From the NCBI GenBank assembly GCA_965198485.1, contig CBDAPQ010000005.1, positions 3,162,001-3,226,000 on the forward strand: DNA of 64,000 bases, read 5' to 3'. The DNA comes from RH-AL1 sp965198485. Its GTDB lineage: Bacteria > Pseudomonadota > Alphaproteobacteria > Rhizobiales > Beijerinckiaceae. Numbering within the stretch: the stretch's first letter is position 1; every line of letters begins with the position of its first letter. The notes under the pieces were generated by a model, which did no database searches, was not told the origin of the DNA, and worked only from the letters and a program-made list of their open reading frames with translations. Shown here piece after piece: positions 16,129 through 25,435 of the stretch. A program made the translations under genes and the position numbers.

Positions 16129-16722
16129 TCAGGACGGGCTCGGCGCCACCGCCACGGCGATCTCGTTGCGGCGCAGGAAGGGGATAGTGAAGGGCGGGTC
16201 GTAGCCGAGCAGGAACGGTTCGCCCTCGGCCTTGCGATCGTGCTTGGCGAGCTCGTCCACGAGGATCCTGGCGTAGCGCGCGCTCTGCACCCGGTCCAGC
16301 GTGCCGGAGAAGCGAATCACCGCCAGGGTCTGCGCCGGCACGTCGACGATCCTGACGCTGCCGTCGTCGGGCTTCGGCGGGTCGGCGGCGGCCTTCTTGG
16401 GCAGGAAGAAGCGCATCGCCGCCGGCGCGGCCTGGCCGGAGGCCGGCGGCGCCAGCCTGCCACCGCGCTGTTCCACCGGCGTGGTCATGGAGATCGTCTC
16501 CTTGCGGGTGTTGGCGCCGGCGATGTAGTCGAACAGCCGCTTGAAATCGTCGCCCTGCGCCGCCGTCTCGACGGCGACCCGCGGGCCGTACTGGCGGACC
16601 TCGATGTCGTGCCCGATGGTCGAGACGACGCTGTAGGGCGGCTCCTCGAAACCGGCGCGAATACCGAAGATCGAGAGGAATGATTCGCAGAAGGTCACCA
16701 GGAAGTAGAGCACCTTGGTCAT
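16129..16722 (-). CDS. SOUL-family heme-binding protein
   Basis: This 197-residue protein has an N-terminal hydrophobic segment (VLYFLVTFCESFLSIFGI) likely to anchor it in the membrane. A SOUL domain follows, with EPPYSVVSTIGHDIEVRQYGPRVAVET, FKRLFDYIAGANTRKETISMTTPV and PFTIPFLRRNEIAVAV, all standard landmarks. SOUL proteins bind heme or tetrapyrroles; their bacterial role is unsettled. It lies 24 bp downstream of pyrF in the same orientation, so it may be in the same transcript. Confidence 0.88.
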   Translation of the reverse strand: MTKVLYFLVTFCESFLSIFGIRAGFEEPPYSVVSTIGHDIEVRQYGPRVAVETAAQGDDFKRLFDYIAGANTRKETISMTTPVEQRGGRLAPPASGQAAPAAMRFFLPKKAAADPPKPDDGSVRIVDVPAQTLAVIRFSGTLDRVQSARYARILVDELAKHDRKAEGEPFLLGYDPPFTIPFLRRNEIAVAVAPSPS

Positions 16723-16746
16723 CCTCAGCCCTCCGTGATCCTCCTC

Positions 16747-17445
16747 CTACACCCCCGCCATCTCGGCGAGAATGGCTTCCGCCGCAGCGCGCGGATCGGT
16801 CGCCTGAGTGATGGGGCGTCCGACGACGAGGTGATCGGCCCCCGCCGCCAGCGCCGCCGCCGGGGTCATCACCCGCTTCTGGTCGCCGGCGGCGGCGCCG
16901 GCCGGGCGGATGCCGGGCGTGACGAGCCGCAGCTTGCGGCCGATGCGCCGGCGCATCGCCTCGACCTCCTCGGCGGAGAGGATCAGCCCGGCGATGCCGG
17001 CAGCGACGGCCTGATCGGCGCGCTTGGCGACGAGGTCGCGGACGCCCATGGTATAGCCGGCCTGCCGGAGGTCGCCATCGTCGTAGGAGGTCATGACGGT
17101 GACGCCGAGGATGCCCAGGCCGCGGTCGCCGACGCCCGCCTTCGCCGCCGCCATCGTCTGGGGGAAGGCGTGCACGGTGAGATAGGTGGCGCCCAACCCG
17201 GCGACCTGGGCGGCAGCGCGCTCCACCGTGGCGCCAATATCGTGCAGCTTGAGGTCGAGGAAGACTTTCTTGCCTTGGCCCACGAGGCGCTCGGCGAGCG
17301 GCAGGCCGCCGCCGTAGGCGAGCTCCAGACCGATCTTGTAGAACGAGACGCTGTCGCCCAGGCGCTCTACCAGCCTGTCGGCCGCCTCCAGGCTCGGCAC
17401 GTCGAGCGCCACGATAAGGCGGTCGCGCGGCGCGATCGCGCTCAC
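16747..17445 (-). CDS. pyrF: orotidine 5'-phosphate decarboxylase
   Basis: The 232-residue TIM-barrel enzyme converts OMP to UMP. It shows RLIVALDVPSLEAADRLVERL at the N-terminus and the catalytic DxKxxD motif in VFLDLKLHDIGATVERA, followed by GVTVMTSYDDGDL, LVTPGIRPAGAAAGDQKRVM and DHLVVGRPIT. The GTG at 17445 overlaps the stop of the upstream methyltransferase (GTGA), so the two are translationally coupled; upstream in-frame starts would add a non-homologous Arg-rich extension. Length is normal. Confidence 0.93.
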   Translation of the reverse strand: MSAIAPRDRLIVALDVPSLEAADRLVERLGDSVSFYKIGLELAYGGGLPLAERLVGQGKKVFLDLKLHDIGATVERAAAQVAGLGATYLTVHAFPQTMAAAKAGVGDRGLGILGVTVMTSYDDGDLRQAGYTMGVRDLVAKRADQAVAAGIAGLILSAEEVEAMRRRIGRKLRLVTPGIRPAGAAAGDQKRVMTPAAALAAGADHLVVGRPITQATDPRAAAEAILAEMAGV

Positions 17446-18206
17446 CGCGGCAGTCGCGCTTCGCCGCGACGGAAGAAGCCCTCGCGGCGCTCGCGGAAAG
17501 GCCGGAACAGCCCCGTCCCGGCAGCGCGCAGGCCGAGGCGCTGGGCGTCGCGCGGCGCTGCATCGAAGGTCTCCGCCCGGCCTTCGCCGCGCCGCCGGTA
17601 GATCCACACTCGAGCCGGAGGCAGGTTGAACCAGATTGGCGGCGACACGTCCGCCTCGAACGGCGATTGCGCGACCCGCGGCACGGGCGAGTTGGCGCCA
17701 TAGGTGAACTGCACGAAGGAGCCGCCAGGAGCCATCAGCGCGAAAGCATCATCCAGCAGCGAGAGGCGCTGCGCATCGGGCTTGTTGAGCAGCGGCAGGC
17801 TCGACACGACGGCGGCTGCCGGCTCGCTGAGCACGCCGCGAAGACTTTGGCGGAGATCGTAGGCATCGCCCTGCACAACCTGGACGAGCGGAAATCGCCG
17901 GCGCAACAATCGGCAGAACGCGCTGTCGAACTCGACCAGCACCAACCGCGCGGGATCGACGCCGCGACGCACCAGCGCCTGGGTGATCGGCCCGGTACCC
18001 GGCCCGAGCTCGACGATCGGCGCGGTGCCTCGCGGATCGACCGCACGCGCCATGGTGCGTGCCAGAAAGCGACCGGACGGCGACACAGCGCCGGTCAGCA
18101 GGGGATTGTCGAACCAGGTCCTGATGAAGCGGGCCTCGTCGGCGAGGCGTTCCTCGAGGCGGGGTCGGGCGACCGACCGATCCGGGTGAATGAGGTCGTC
18201 ACGCAA
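17442..18206 (-). CDS. class I SAM methyltransferase, PmtA-like (phospholipid N-methyltransferase)
   Basis: The 254-residue protein has RFIRTWFDNPLLTGAVSPSG ahead of the SAM-binding motif IVELGPGTGPITQALVRRG. DPARLVLVEFDSAFCRLLRR and VQGDAYDLRQSL follow. This order is that of Sinorhizobium-type PmtA, which methylates phosphatidylethanolamine toward phosphatidylcholine. A distant relation to rRNA adenine dimethylases explains the shared fold. The C-terminal 40 residues are Arg- and Gly-rich and probably variable. It is coupled to pyrF by a 4-bp overlap. The exact lipid product should be treated as provisional. Confidence 0.72.
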   Translation of the reverse strand: MRDDLIHPDRSVARPRLEERLADEARFIRTWFDNPLLTGAVSPSGRFLARTMARAVDPRGTAPIVELGPGTGPITQALVRRGVDPARLVLVEFDSAFCRLLRRRFPLVQVVQGDAYDLRQSLRGVLSEPAAAVVSSLPLLNKPDAQRLSLLDDAFALMAPGGSFVQFTYGANSPVPRVAQSPFEADVSPPIWFNLPPARVWIYRRRGEGRAETFDAAPRDAQRLGLRAAGTGLFRPFRERREGFFRRGEARLPR

Positions 18207-18329
18207 GCGTCGTCACCCCATCTCCCTCATCCCGGCTTCGAACCGTCGTGGCGTCTCGTGACCACAAATGGGGCAATCGCACGCGCGCCGTCAAGAAATC
18301 GTCATGCTGCGAAGCGGTTCCATCCCGTG

Positions 18330-18809
18330 TCAATTGAGATCGTCGGGCATCGTCGGCAGCGGAAGAACCATGATCCCGTCCTCAAGCAGGTCGCGCGCCT
18401 CCTCTGGTGTCGCCTGTCCGCGAATGCGCTCTTTCGAGGCATCGTCGTCATGGATGCGCCGCGCTTCCGCCGCGAAGGCGCGACCGACGTCGCGAGTTTC
18501 GGCCACGACCTTGTCGCGGAAGGCCCGCACCAGCTGACGCTTGGCATGATCAAGCAGCGCCACCTCTGCGGGCTGGTTCGATGCCGGCAACACCGGCTCC
18601 GCGGCCGCCGGCCGTACGAACGGCTGGAACGTCCGCTCCTCGCGCGTGGCGACGACGGCCGGCGCCATGATCGCTTTGACGACGTGGCGCGATTCACAAT
18701 TGGGGCAGGTCACGAGCCCGCGCTCGACCTGCTCGTCGTAGGCCGAACTGTCGTAAAACCAGGAGTCGAAGCGGTGCCCGGCATCGCAGCACAAGGCATA
18801 ACGGATCAT
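18330..18809 (-). CDS. DUF1178-family protein with zinc-ribbon-like N-terminus
   Basis: The 159-residue protein starts MIRYALCCDAGHRFDSWFYDSSAYDEQ and continues with VTCPNCESRHVVKAIMAP. The CC...CPNC cysteines form a probable zinc ribbon, and the C-terminal half is helical and ends in PLPTMPDDLN, as in the family. ATG 18809 is chosen because it starts the conserved MIRYAL. It follows grxC by 10 bp in the same orientation, an arrangement common in Hyphomicrobiales. Function unknown. Confidence 0.88.
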   Translation of the reverse strand: MIRYALCCDAGHRFDSWFYDSSAYDEQVERGLVTCPNCESRHVVKAIMAPAVVATREERTFQPFVRPAAAEPVLPASNQPAEVALLDHAKRQLVRAFRDKVVAETRDVGRAFAAEARRIHDDDASKERIRGQATPEEARDLLEDGIMVLPLPTMPDDLN

Positions 18810-18819
18810 GGTGTGTCGA

Positions 18820-19092
18820 TCAGCTCGCCGTCTCGCGCAGCTTGGCTTCGAGCACGCCGGACGCGTCGAGGGCGTAAAGATCGTCACACCCGCCGACGTG
18901 CTGGCCGGCGATGAAGACCTGCGGCACGCTGGTTCGCCCACCCGCCTGCTCGCTCATCGTCCGGCGCGCAGCGCGGTCACCATCCACCTTGACTTCCCGG
19001 TACGCGACGTTCCTGCGCTGCAGCAACGCCTTGGCGCTGTGGCAATAGGGGCAGAACATCGTCGTGTAGATCACGACCTCGGGCGACGCCAT
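18820..19092 (-). CDS. grxC: glutaredoxin 3
   Basis: The 90-residue protein has the dithiol CPYC active site (Cys14 and Cys17), the TSVPQVFI cis-proline motif and GGCDDL near the C-terminus, all as in GrxC. It reduces protein and glutathione mixed disulfides in the cytoplasm. It lies between comF and the DUF1178 gene, all on the minus strand with short gaps. Confidence 0.93.
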   Translation of the reverse strand: MASPEVVIYTTMFCPYCHSAKALLQRRNVAYREVKVDGDRAARRTMSEQAGGRTSVPQVFIAGQHVGGCDDLYALDASGVLEAKLRETAS

Positions 19093-19146
19093 CGGTTTCT
19101 CCTTAAGCGTTCATATGGCAATCACGTACCGCTTGTCACCCGTTCG

Positions 19147-19899
19147 TCACCCTCCGCCGGTCACCACCCGGGCGAAGACCAGCACGTCAACCCGGCGGGC
19201 TCCGCCGCGCAGGAGCGCTCGCGAGGCGGCGTTGGCGGTCGCGCCAGAGGTGAGCACGTCGTCGACGAGTACCACGGTGCGACCGGCAACGATTCCGCGG
19301 CGTTCCGCCGGCACCGCGAAAGCGCCCTGCAGGTTGAGCTGGCGCTGCGTCCGCGACAGCCCGACCTGCGAGACGGTGGCCTTGCCGCGGGTGAGCGCGT
19401 CAAGCGCCAACGGTACGCCGCACCTGCGCGAGATCGCGCGGGCGAGCAACGCCGACTGGTTGAAGCGCCGCGCCGCGAGCCGGCGTCGGTGCAGCGGCAC
19501 CGGAACGAGCATGTCGGCCTCGCCGAGGATCTCATCGCCGGCGCGTGCCATCCACGCGCCCATCGTACCGGCGAGCTCGAGCCGGTCGCCGTATTTGAGG
19601 CGGTGCACCAGCTGGCGGGACGGGCCGTCCTCGAAGCGCGTGACGGCGCGGGCGCGCGAGAACACCGGCGGATGCGCGATGGCGTCGGGCGACAGCAGGC
19701 CCGGCGTCTCGAGATCGGCCTCGAACGGCGTTCCCAGCCTCTCGCAATAGGGTCGCTCGATGAATCGCATCGCCTGCCAGCAGGCGGCGCAGAGCGCGTC
19801 CCGCGCCGCAATCGCCTTGCGGCAGGCCAGACAGGACGGTGGGAACACGACGTCGCCGACATCGCGAAGCGCCGTGCAGCCCGTTCGAAGCAACGACAT
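19147..19899 (-). CDS. comF: ComF-family amidophosphoribosyltransferase-like protein
   Basis: The 250-residue protein has an N-terminal zinc-finger-like region (FPPSCLACRKAI and ALCAACW). A phosphoribosyltransferase domain follows, with VPVPLHRRRLAARRFNQSALLA and the PRPP loop VVLVDDVLTSGATANAAS. Such proteins are linked to natural transformation in competent species and otherwise of unclear role. ATG 19899 was selected over upstream starts because it has a GAGG site at a 7-bp spacing. The usual alphaproteobacterial neighbour, an NDUFAF5-like methyltransferase, lies beyond the TonB receptor. Confidence 0.87.
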   Translation of the reverse strand: MSLLRTGCTALRDVGDVVFPPSCLACRKAIAARDALCAACWQAMRFIERPYCERLGTPFEADLETPGLLSPDAIAHPPVFSRARAVTRFEDGPSRQLVHRLKYGDRLELAGTMGAWMARAGDEILGEADMLVPVPLHRRRLAARRFNQSALLARAISRRCGVPLALDALTRGKATVSQVGLSRTQRQLNLQGAFAVPAERRGIVAGRTVVLVDDVLTSGATANAASRALLRGGARRVDVLVFARVVTGGG

Positions 19900-20216
19900 G
19901 TACGCGCCTCGAGCCAGGTCGATCCGCGCCATGTCAACAGGCACCGTTCGGTCGGGCCCCATGGGCTCCGACGCGGTAAAGTCGCAGCCCCCGAACGACC
20001 ACGACAGCCGCGGCTCGCGGCTCAGCTCGCGAGCGCGACCCGCCCGCTGATCGCCGCGGGCGCTCGGACCCAACGCGGCAAGGCCGGCCGCGACAGGTCA
20101 ACACGCAGGAAGAAAGCGCCAAGGCGGCTCTCCAAAGGCTTGCCTGAAGCTGGGCACGGCTCGCGATCCTGCGCTGCGGTTCCCCATGTCGCCGGGTCGA
20201 CCTCCTAAAATAGGCT

Positions 20217-22703
20217 CTAAAAAAGGACCTTTACACCACCGAAGACGGAGAGCGGTTGCGCAACGGTCAAGGCGCTGGCGTTGCCACCCGCGTTGTTGGC
20301 CAGTGTGGCGTTGACGTTGCCCCCCGAGGTGCCGGTGTCGTAGAAGGTGCCGTAGGTCGCGTAATGATTGTTCGTCAGGTTGTTGATGATGGTGAAGACC
20401 TGCACGTGGTCGGTCAGAGCGTAGCTCGCATGAGCGTTGATGAAGTAATAGGCCGGCAGCTTCGGGTTCTGATTGGCATTGTCGGCGACGAAGTACTGGC
20501 TGGCGACGACCGTGGCGTCGGCGCCGATGGTGAAACGCGGCGTCACGCGATACTCGAAACCGGCCTTGCCGAGGTTGCGCGGAATGCCCGGGATATGATC
20601 GCCGGAGACCACCTGGATGTTCCCGTTGCTGTCGGCGAGGGGATTGTTGGGAGACGAGAAGGTCGCGTTGAACTGGTAGGTCGCGTCGACGAGCGCGTAG
20701 TTGCCGTACAACGTCAGGTTGCCCTTGCTGTAGCTTAGCCCGACCTCCACACCCTGGCGGAGGGTCTCGGGTGCGTTCACGAAATAGCCCTGGCCGGTGA
20801 TGGCGCTCGGCTCGCTGATGATGTCGTTGGTTGTGCTGATGTGGTAGTAGCCGGCCTTGTAGGTCAGCTCGCCGGCGCCAAAGGTCGGTGGTATGGCGTA
20901 GATGCCGCGGGCGCCAGCCTCGATCGTGTGTGAGACGACCTGGTTGAGCCGGGGGTCTGACACCAGCGCCGTTTCCAGGACGCAAGGACGGGTGGGATCG
21001 GCACATTCGCTCTCCAAGGGCGTCGGCGCGCGGTTCGCCTCCGAATAGCCGGCGTAGACGTTGAGGGCGCGCGAAAAGGTGTAGGTCGCGCCCACGACCG
21101 GGTTGATACGGTCGTAATTGTGCGAGCTGTTCAGCTCCGGATCTTGCCCCGAAACGTCCTGCACCGCGATGTTGGCGAAGTTGGCGCGCGCGCCGGCGGT
21201 GAAGGCCAGCTTGTTGGTGATGTCGTAGGTGTCGAGCGCGAAGAGGCCATAATAGGTGGCGCTGGAGTGAATGTAGGTCGAGTTTACGCCGACGTTGGCG
21301 GCGGTGTTGAGCTCTGTGCCAGCCCCGGGGAAGCCGGACAGGATGTTCTGGAAGTTGGCATTGAGCTGGCCGAGCAGCGTGCGCGAGGTGTAGCTGGTGT
21401 TGCCGGTGTCGACGCTGCCGCCGACGACGAAGTAGTTATCGTGACCGAAGAACTTGTCCTTGTCCGTTGCCTGGATCTGCGTGCCGAAGCTGGTGGTGTG
21501 CGTCGAGGTCAGAGCGGTCGTGCCGTAGGGGAACGAGTCGGTGTTGGCGCCCATCGAAGGAATGGTGCCGCCATTGGCGGTGCGGAACTGCAGCTGGTTC
21601 GAGGTCTGGTTGCCGACCAGCGGTTGCTGGCAGAGCGTGCCGGCGTTGTTGCCATCGATCTCGCCGCAGTCGGTCACGTCGGCATCGTTGCCGTCATTGT
21701 GGACCTGATCGAACTGGCGGATGTAGAAGCTGCTGCCGATCGACCAGTGCGGCGTGATGTCGAATCGGCTGAGCAGTTGCGCCTGGCCGGCCTGGTTGTT
21801 CGTCGTCTGCGGCGTCGTGAAGACGGCGTTGTACTGCTGCTGGATCAGGACCTGCGGGGTCGTGCCCTGCACGCCGAGGAGCGAGCGGCCGAACTGCCCG
21901 ATGAGGTGGGTCTCGGAGTCCTGGGTGCGGTAGCCGAGGTCGGCGAGGAAGCGCTGGGCGTTCTGCGCGCCGAACGGGCGATAACCGTCGTCCTTGTAGA
22001 CGTCCCCGGCAAAGTAGAAGCTGAAGTTGCCGGACTGCTTGCCGAACTCGCCGAAGGCGTTGGCCCGGCCGTAGGAGCCGCCGAGAATGGTGACGTCGCC
22101 GCCGTGAAAGTTGAAGCCGTTTTTCGTCGTGAAGTTGATCGCGCCGCCGAGCGCGTTCAGGCCGAAGATAGGGTTGTTGGTGTAAATCTCCGACGAGGCC
22201 AGCGCGATCGGCGGGATCAGGTCGAGGTTGACCGAGTCGCCGAAGTTCTCGTTGATGCGCACGCCGTTCTCGTACACGGCGAGGCCGGCCGAGGTGCCGG
22301 AGATGCGCGACGCGTCGAAGCCGCGGTAGAAGAGGTCGGGCGAGAGATCCGAGCCATCCACGCTTAAGGCGACGGCGGCCGGCGTGTGCGACGTGATCGC
22401 CGTTGTGACGCTCGGCGAATATTGCTGGATGAAGTCCTTCGAGGAAACGACTGTGACGTCTCCCGGCACCTTGTTGATCTCGATACCGCTGCCCTCGCTC
22501 GAGGGGATCGGCGTGGCCGAGACGACCACCTCGGGCAAGGCGACGATCCCGCCGCCCGATGTCTGCGCCCGAGCTTGCACGAGTCCACCAGCGATCGCGC
22601 CGATCAGGACGGCTCCGGACATCGACCCCTTGATGGCCGCGGAAGCGGACCTTGCTCGTATCATCGCCATCGCCTCACCCAGACCAGCTACACCTAGGCT
22701 CAT
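20217..22703 (-). CDS. TonB-dependent outer-membrane receptor
   Basis: The protein of up to 828 residues has a signal peptide (SGAVLIGAIAGGLVQARAQ) whose exact start is uncertain (ATG at 22703, 22670 or 22664). A plug domain has VPGDVTVVSSKDFIQQY, DLFYRGFDASRISGTSAG and NPIFGLNALGGAINFTTKNG. A long beta-barrel follows and ends in LSVFGGVKVLF, whose terminal Phe is typical for Bam recognition. It imports a chelated metal, cobalamin or another bulky ligand using TonB energy; no ligand-specific gene, TonB or ABC transporter is beside it. It separates comF from the methyltransferase normally next to it, so it is probably an insertion into a conserved locus. Confidence 0.92.
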   Translation of the reverse strand: MSLGVAGLGEAMAMIRARSASAAIKGSMSGAVLIGAIAGGLVQARAQTSGGGIVALPEVVVSATPIPSSEGSGIEINKVPGDVTVVSSKDFIQQYSPSVTTAITSHTPAAVALSVDGSDLSPDLFYRGFDASRISGTSAGLAVYENGVRINENFGDSVNLDLIPPIALASSEIYTNNPIFGLNALGGAINFTTKNGFNFHGGDVTILGGSYGRANAFGEFGKQSGNFSFYFAGDVYKDDGYRPFGAQNAQRFLADLGYRTQDSETHLIGQFGRSLLGVQGTTPQVLIQQQYNAVFTTPQTTNNQAGQAQLLSRFDITPHWSIGSSFYIRQFDQVHNDGNDADVTDCGEIDGNNAGTLCQQPLVGNQTSNQLQFRTANGGTIPSMGANTDSFPYGTTALTSTHTTSFGTQIQATDKDKFFGHDNYFVVGGSVDTGNTSYTSRTLLGQLNANFQNILSGFPGAGTELNTAANVGVNSTYIHSSATYYGLFALDTYDITNKLAFTAGARANFANIAVQDVSGQDPELNSSHNYDRINPVVGATYTFSRALNVYAGYSEANRAPTPLESECADPTRPCVLETALVSDPRLNQVVSHTIEAGARGIYAIPPTFGAGELTYKAGYYHISTTNDIISEPSAITGQGYFVNAPETLRQGVEVGLSYSKGNLTLYGNYALVDATYQFNATFSSPNNPLADSNGNIQVVSGDHIPGIPRNLGKAGFEYRVTPRFTIGADATVVASQYFVADNANQNPKLPAYYFINAHASYALTDHVQVFTIINNLTNNHYATYGTFYDTGTSGGNVNATLANNAGGNASALTVAQPLSVFGGVKVLF

Positions 22704-23189
22704 GAGGCATTCAACGGAGCGGGAGTTTTTCCCGACCTCCGCTGGTCGTCAGCTTTCCTGCTCCACTGTTGCCGAAGTACCCGCTCATCTATCCACCGCG
22801 ACGAAAGCGCACATCATAGCGCAACGGCTTCGGCGATGCTGCGATTAGCAGTAGATCGGGAAACCAGGCCAAGTTCCGAAAGTGTCTAGGTTGATGCGAA
22901 ATCTTTTTCGATGTTTATCAGCTTTTATTTCAGTTCTTAGTTGATGATCTGGTCGCTTCGACCCTCAAAGATCTTGAATTGGCTCATCTGTTCAACGGCT
23001 ACACCGAAGATTGAGTAAACATGATGTTTGCCGCATTGAGACTAGCTCGGGCATGAGCTTGCGGATGATCGAAGATCGTCGATGTCAACCTCAGACCTTC
23101 CCGATCGTCGTCGCATCTAACCCACACTACAAACGCGACCTTTTCCCCGCTCGCTTTCCGCGACGGCGTTGGAGGTCCATATCGCCGCC
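22704..23189. other. 486-bp intergenic region with an AT-rich core
   Basis: Between the divergent TonB receptor and methyltransferase genes there is no credible gene. About 22855-23040 is clearly AT-richer than its surroundings (for example GTTTATCAGCTTTTATTTCA near 22913) and probably contains the promoters of both genes. I could not identify a convincing Fur or Irr box by eye. Confidence 0.5.
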
Positions 23190-24071
23190 ATGGCGGAACC
23201 GAACGAGATCTTCGACACGCGGCTGGCACGTCGACGCCTCCTACGCGCCGCCGCTCGGCCGGCGGACTTCCTGCTCGCCCGCGCCGTCGACGATATCGTC
23301 GAGCGGCTCGGCGCGGTGCAGCGCCATTTCGCTGAGATCGCCGACATCGGCACGCCGGGACCGGCGCTGGCCCGCGCGCTCGCCCTCGCCTATTCGCGAG
23401 CGCATCTGGCGCGAGTGGCCCCGTTCGTTGGCGCCGGGGCTGCGCCGGACACCGTCTGCGGCGACATCGAACGACTTCCGCTCGCCGCGGCGAGCCTCGA
23501 CCTCGCGGTCTCCGCGCTGGCGCTGCAGGGTGTCAACGATCTACCCGGCGCGCTGCTCCAGATCCGCGCGGCCCTCAAGCCCGACGGCCTCTTCGTCGGC
23601 TCGCTCGTCGGTGGCCGTACCCTCGTCGAACTTCGCGCCGTGCTGACGGAAGCCGAGACCACGCTCACCGGTGGCGCGAGCCCGCGCGTGGCGCCGTTCG
23701 CCGACGTGCGCGACATGGGCGGCCTGCTCCAGCGCGCCGGGTTCGCTCTGCCCGTCGCCGACAGTGAAGTGCTCACGGTACGCTATGCCACGATGTTTGC
23801 GCTGATGGCGGATCTGCGCGCGATGGGGGCCACCAATGTGCTCGTGACCCGCTTGCGGAGGCCGACGTCTCGGGCGCTGTTCCTGGAAGCGGCCCGGCTC
23901 TACGCGGCGCGCCACGCCGACGCCGACGGCCGCATCCGGGCCACGTTCGAGATCGTGTCCCTGTCGGGCTGGGCACCTCACCCGTCGCAGGCCAAGCCGG
24001 CGCGCCGCGGCTCGGCGACCGCGAGCTTGGCGGAGGCACTCGGCGCGAAGCGCTTTCCTCCCGACGATTGA
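23190..24071 (+). CDS. NDUFAF5/BioC-like SAM methyltransferase
   Basis: The 293-residue protein begins with EIFDTRLARRRLLRAAARPADFLLARAVDDI. It carries a degenerate SAM domain with DIERLPLAAASLDLAVSALALQGVNDLPGALLQIRAALKPDG, typical of the alphaproteobacterial group related to mitochondrial NDUFAF5 and to BioC. The canonical GxGxG motif is weak, as usual in this group. The ATG at 23190 was chosen to begin MAEPNEIFD; a GGAGG lies 14 bp upstream. Homologues are generally divergent from comF; here the TonB receptor is between. Role unproven; complex I assembly hydroxylase-type activity is known only for mitochondrial relatives. Confidence 0.82.
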   Translation: MAEPNEIFDTRLARRRLLRAAARPADFLLARAVDDIVERLGAVQRHFAEIADIGTPGPALARALALAYSRAHLARVAPFVGAGAAPDTVCGDIERLPLAAASLDLAVSALALQGVNDLPGALLQIRAALKPDGLFVGSLVGGRTLVELRAVLTEAETTLTGGASPRVAPFADVRDMGGLLQRAGFALPVADSEVLTVRYATMFALMADLRAMGATNVLVTRLRRPTSRALFLEAARLYAARHADADGRIRATFEIVSLSGWAPHPSQAKPARRGSATASLAEALGAKRFPPDD

Positions 24072-24339
24072 GTTTGCGGCCGCGCCTATGTGACATCGAG
24101 AGCGTTGTGGCAGCGCCACAGTCTGCCTGAAAACAAGGCGTGCCGCCGCTGCCTCGCGGAGCGTTGGATGCTCCACTCCGTCGAAGACGTCGCTTCTTCC
24201 CTGTGCGGTCCACGCGGCAGGCCGGCACCGCGGAGCCGTGGACGCGGCAGTTCGTCAACCTTGCTCCCACCAAACGATTGCGTACTCTGCGAAATGCTGA
24301 ATAAGTTCTTATCTGTAAAGGCGTTGCGGGGGCTGCGTC

Positions 24340-24744
24340 ATGGCCGGTATCTTTGATTTGAAGAAAGGAGCCTTCGACAGCTCCGAGGCGCGACGGCTGC
24401 ATAGAGCCTACGACATCGCGCTCCAAGGGCTACGCGCGACGCATGAGGTCGACCAGGCGGTGGTGCATCGCCTGGCGCGCTCGATCGTCAAGGTGGCGCG
24501 CACGGAGGCGGACTGCCTGAACAACGACGGCACCATCGATCCCGTCCGCCTGGCACAGCGCGCGATCCTGCGCATGCTGCAGCTGAGCGCGCCGGCCCGC
24601 ACCGCCGTACCCGACGAGGCCACGCTTGACGATCGCGTGCGGCGCCGGCTGAACAAGGGCGAGGACGCCAGCGAGGTGCCGACCGACAGCACCTCGCGCA
24701 TCATGATGAAGATCTTCGACCGCACCAATTTCGCCAAGCTCTGA
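24340..24744 (+). CDS. hypothetical protein, mostly helical
   Basis: This 134-residue protein has balanced composition and helical segments (ARRLHRAYDIALQGLRATHE and VVHRLARSIVKVARTEADCL), ending RIMMKIFDRTNFAKL. It has no signal peptide or membrane segment. I do not recognise a domain. An AT-rich stretch upstream (24276-24310) probably holds its promoter. The 268-bp interval 24072-24339 shows nothing else. A conserved hypothetical gene is likely because reading in this frame is free of low-complexity bias. Confidence 0.68.
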   Translation: MAGIFDLKKGAFDSSEARRLHRAYDIALQGLRATHEVDQAVVHRLARSIVKVARTEADCLNNDGTIDPVRLAQRAILRMLQLSAPARTAVPDEATLDDRVRRRLNKGEDASEVPTDSTSRIMMKIFDRTNFAKL

Positions 24745-24765
24745 GATCCGTCGAGCGGCCGACTA

Positions 24766-25236
24766 TCAGAGGCCGAGCGCGGTGAGTCCGGGGAAGTCGT
24801 CGGGCCGCCGCGCGCCTTCCCACGTGAACTTGCGGTCGCTCTCCGCGATCGGCACGTCGTTGATCGAGGCCTGCCGCTTGCGCATCAGGCCGTTCTCCGC
24901 GAACTCCCACTGCTCGTTGCCGTAGGACCGGAACCATCGGCCCTCGGCATCGTGCCACTCGTAGGCGAAGCGCGCCGCGATGTGATCTTGGTCGAAGGCC
25001 CAGACCTCCTTGATGAGCTTGTAGTCGAGCTCCTTCGCCCACTTTCGGGCGAGGAAATCGACGATGGCCGCGCGGCCGGCGAAGAACTCCGCCCGGTTCC
25101 GCCATTGCGAATCCTCGGTGTAGGCCAGGGCGACCTTGTGCGGGTCCCGGCCGTTCCACGCATCCTCGGCACCGCGTGCCTTCTTGGCCGCGCTCTCCTT
25201 GTCGAAGGGCGGAAAAGGCGGACGGCTCTCGCTCAT
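24766..25236 (-). CDS. DUF1348 / SnoaL-like NTF2-fold protein
   Basis: The 156-residue protein has the DUF1348 pattern: KKARGAEDAWNGRDPHKVALAYTEDSQWRNRAEFFAGR, then FLARKWAKELDYKLIKEVWAF, RFAYEWHDAEGRWFRSYGNEQWEF and GLMRKRQASINDVPI. These correspond to an NTF2-like cone. Members are stand-alone and often stress-induced, with no proven reaction. It converges on the hypothetical gene at 24340 with a 21-bp gap. Confidence 0.88.
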   Translation of the reverse strand: MSESRPPFPPFDKESAAKKARGAEDAWNGRDPHKVALAYTEDSQWRNRAEFFAGRAAIVDFLARKWAKELDYKLIKEVWAFDQDHIAARFAYEWHDAEGRWFRSYGNEQWEFAENGLMRKRQASINDVPIAESDRKFTWEGARRPDDFPGLTALGL

Positions 25237-25435
25237 GAGGGTCTCTCTCCTGCTAGCTCAGCCGCAGCGATGACGGCGGTGCGCCGTGCCCTCAAGCAAG
25301 TCCGACACCACGGTGCCCTCGCGGCGTCCCGCGATGGCACAGCAGGCCGGAGGCCCCGCGTAACCCTCCCCTAAGCCAACGCGGCGATAAAGCGGAACCG
25401 TATCGCGCAGGCGAAGAGCGGGCTGCGGAGGGCGT

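Noticed and set aside
18808..20208. 466-codon plus-strand frame opposite grxC and comF
   Set aside because: Shadow frame with Arg/His/Gly-rich composition; both minus-strand genes have clear active-site motifs.
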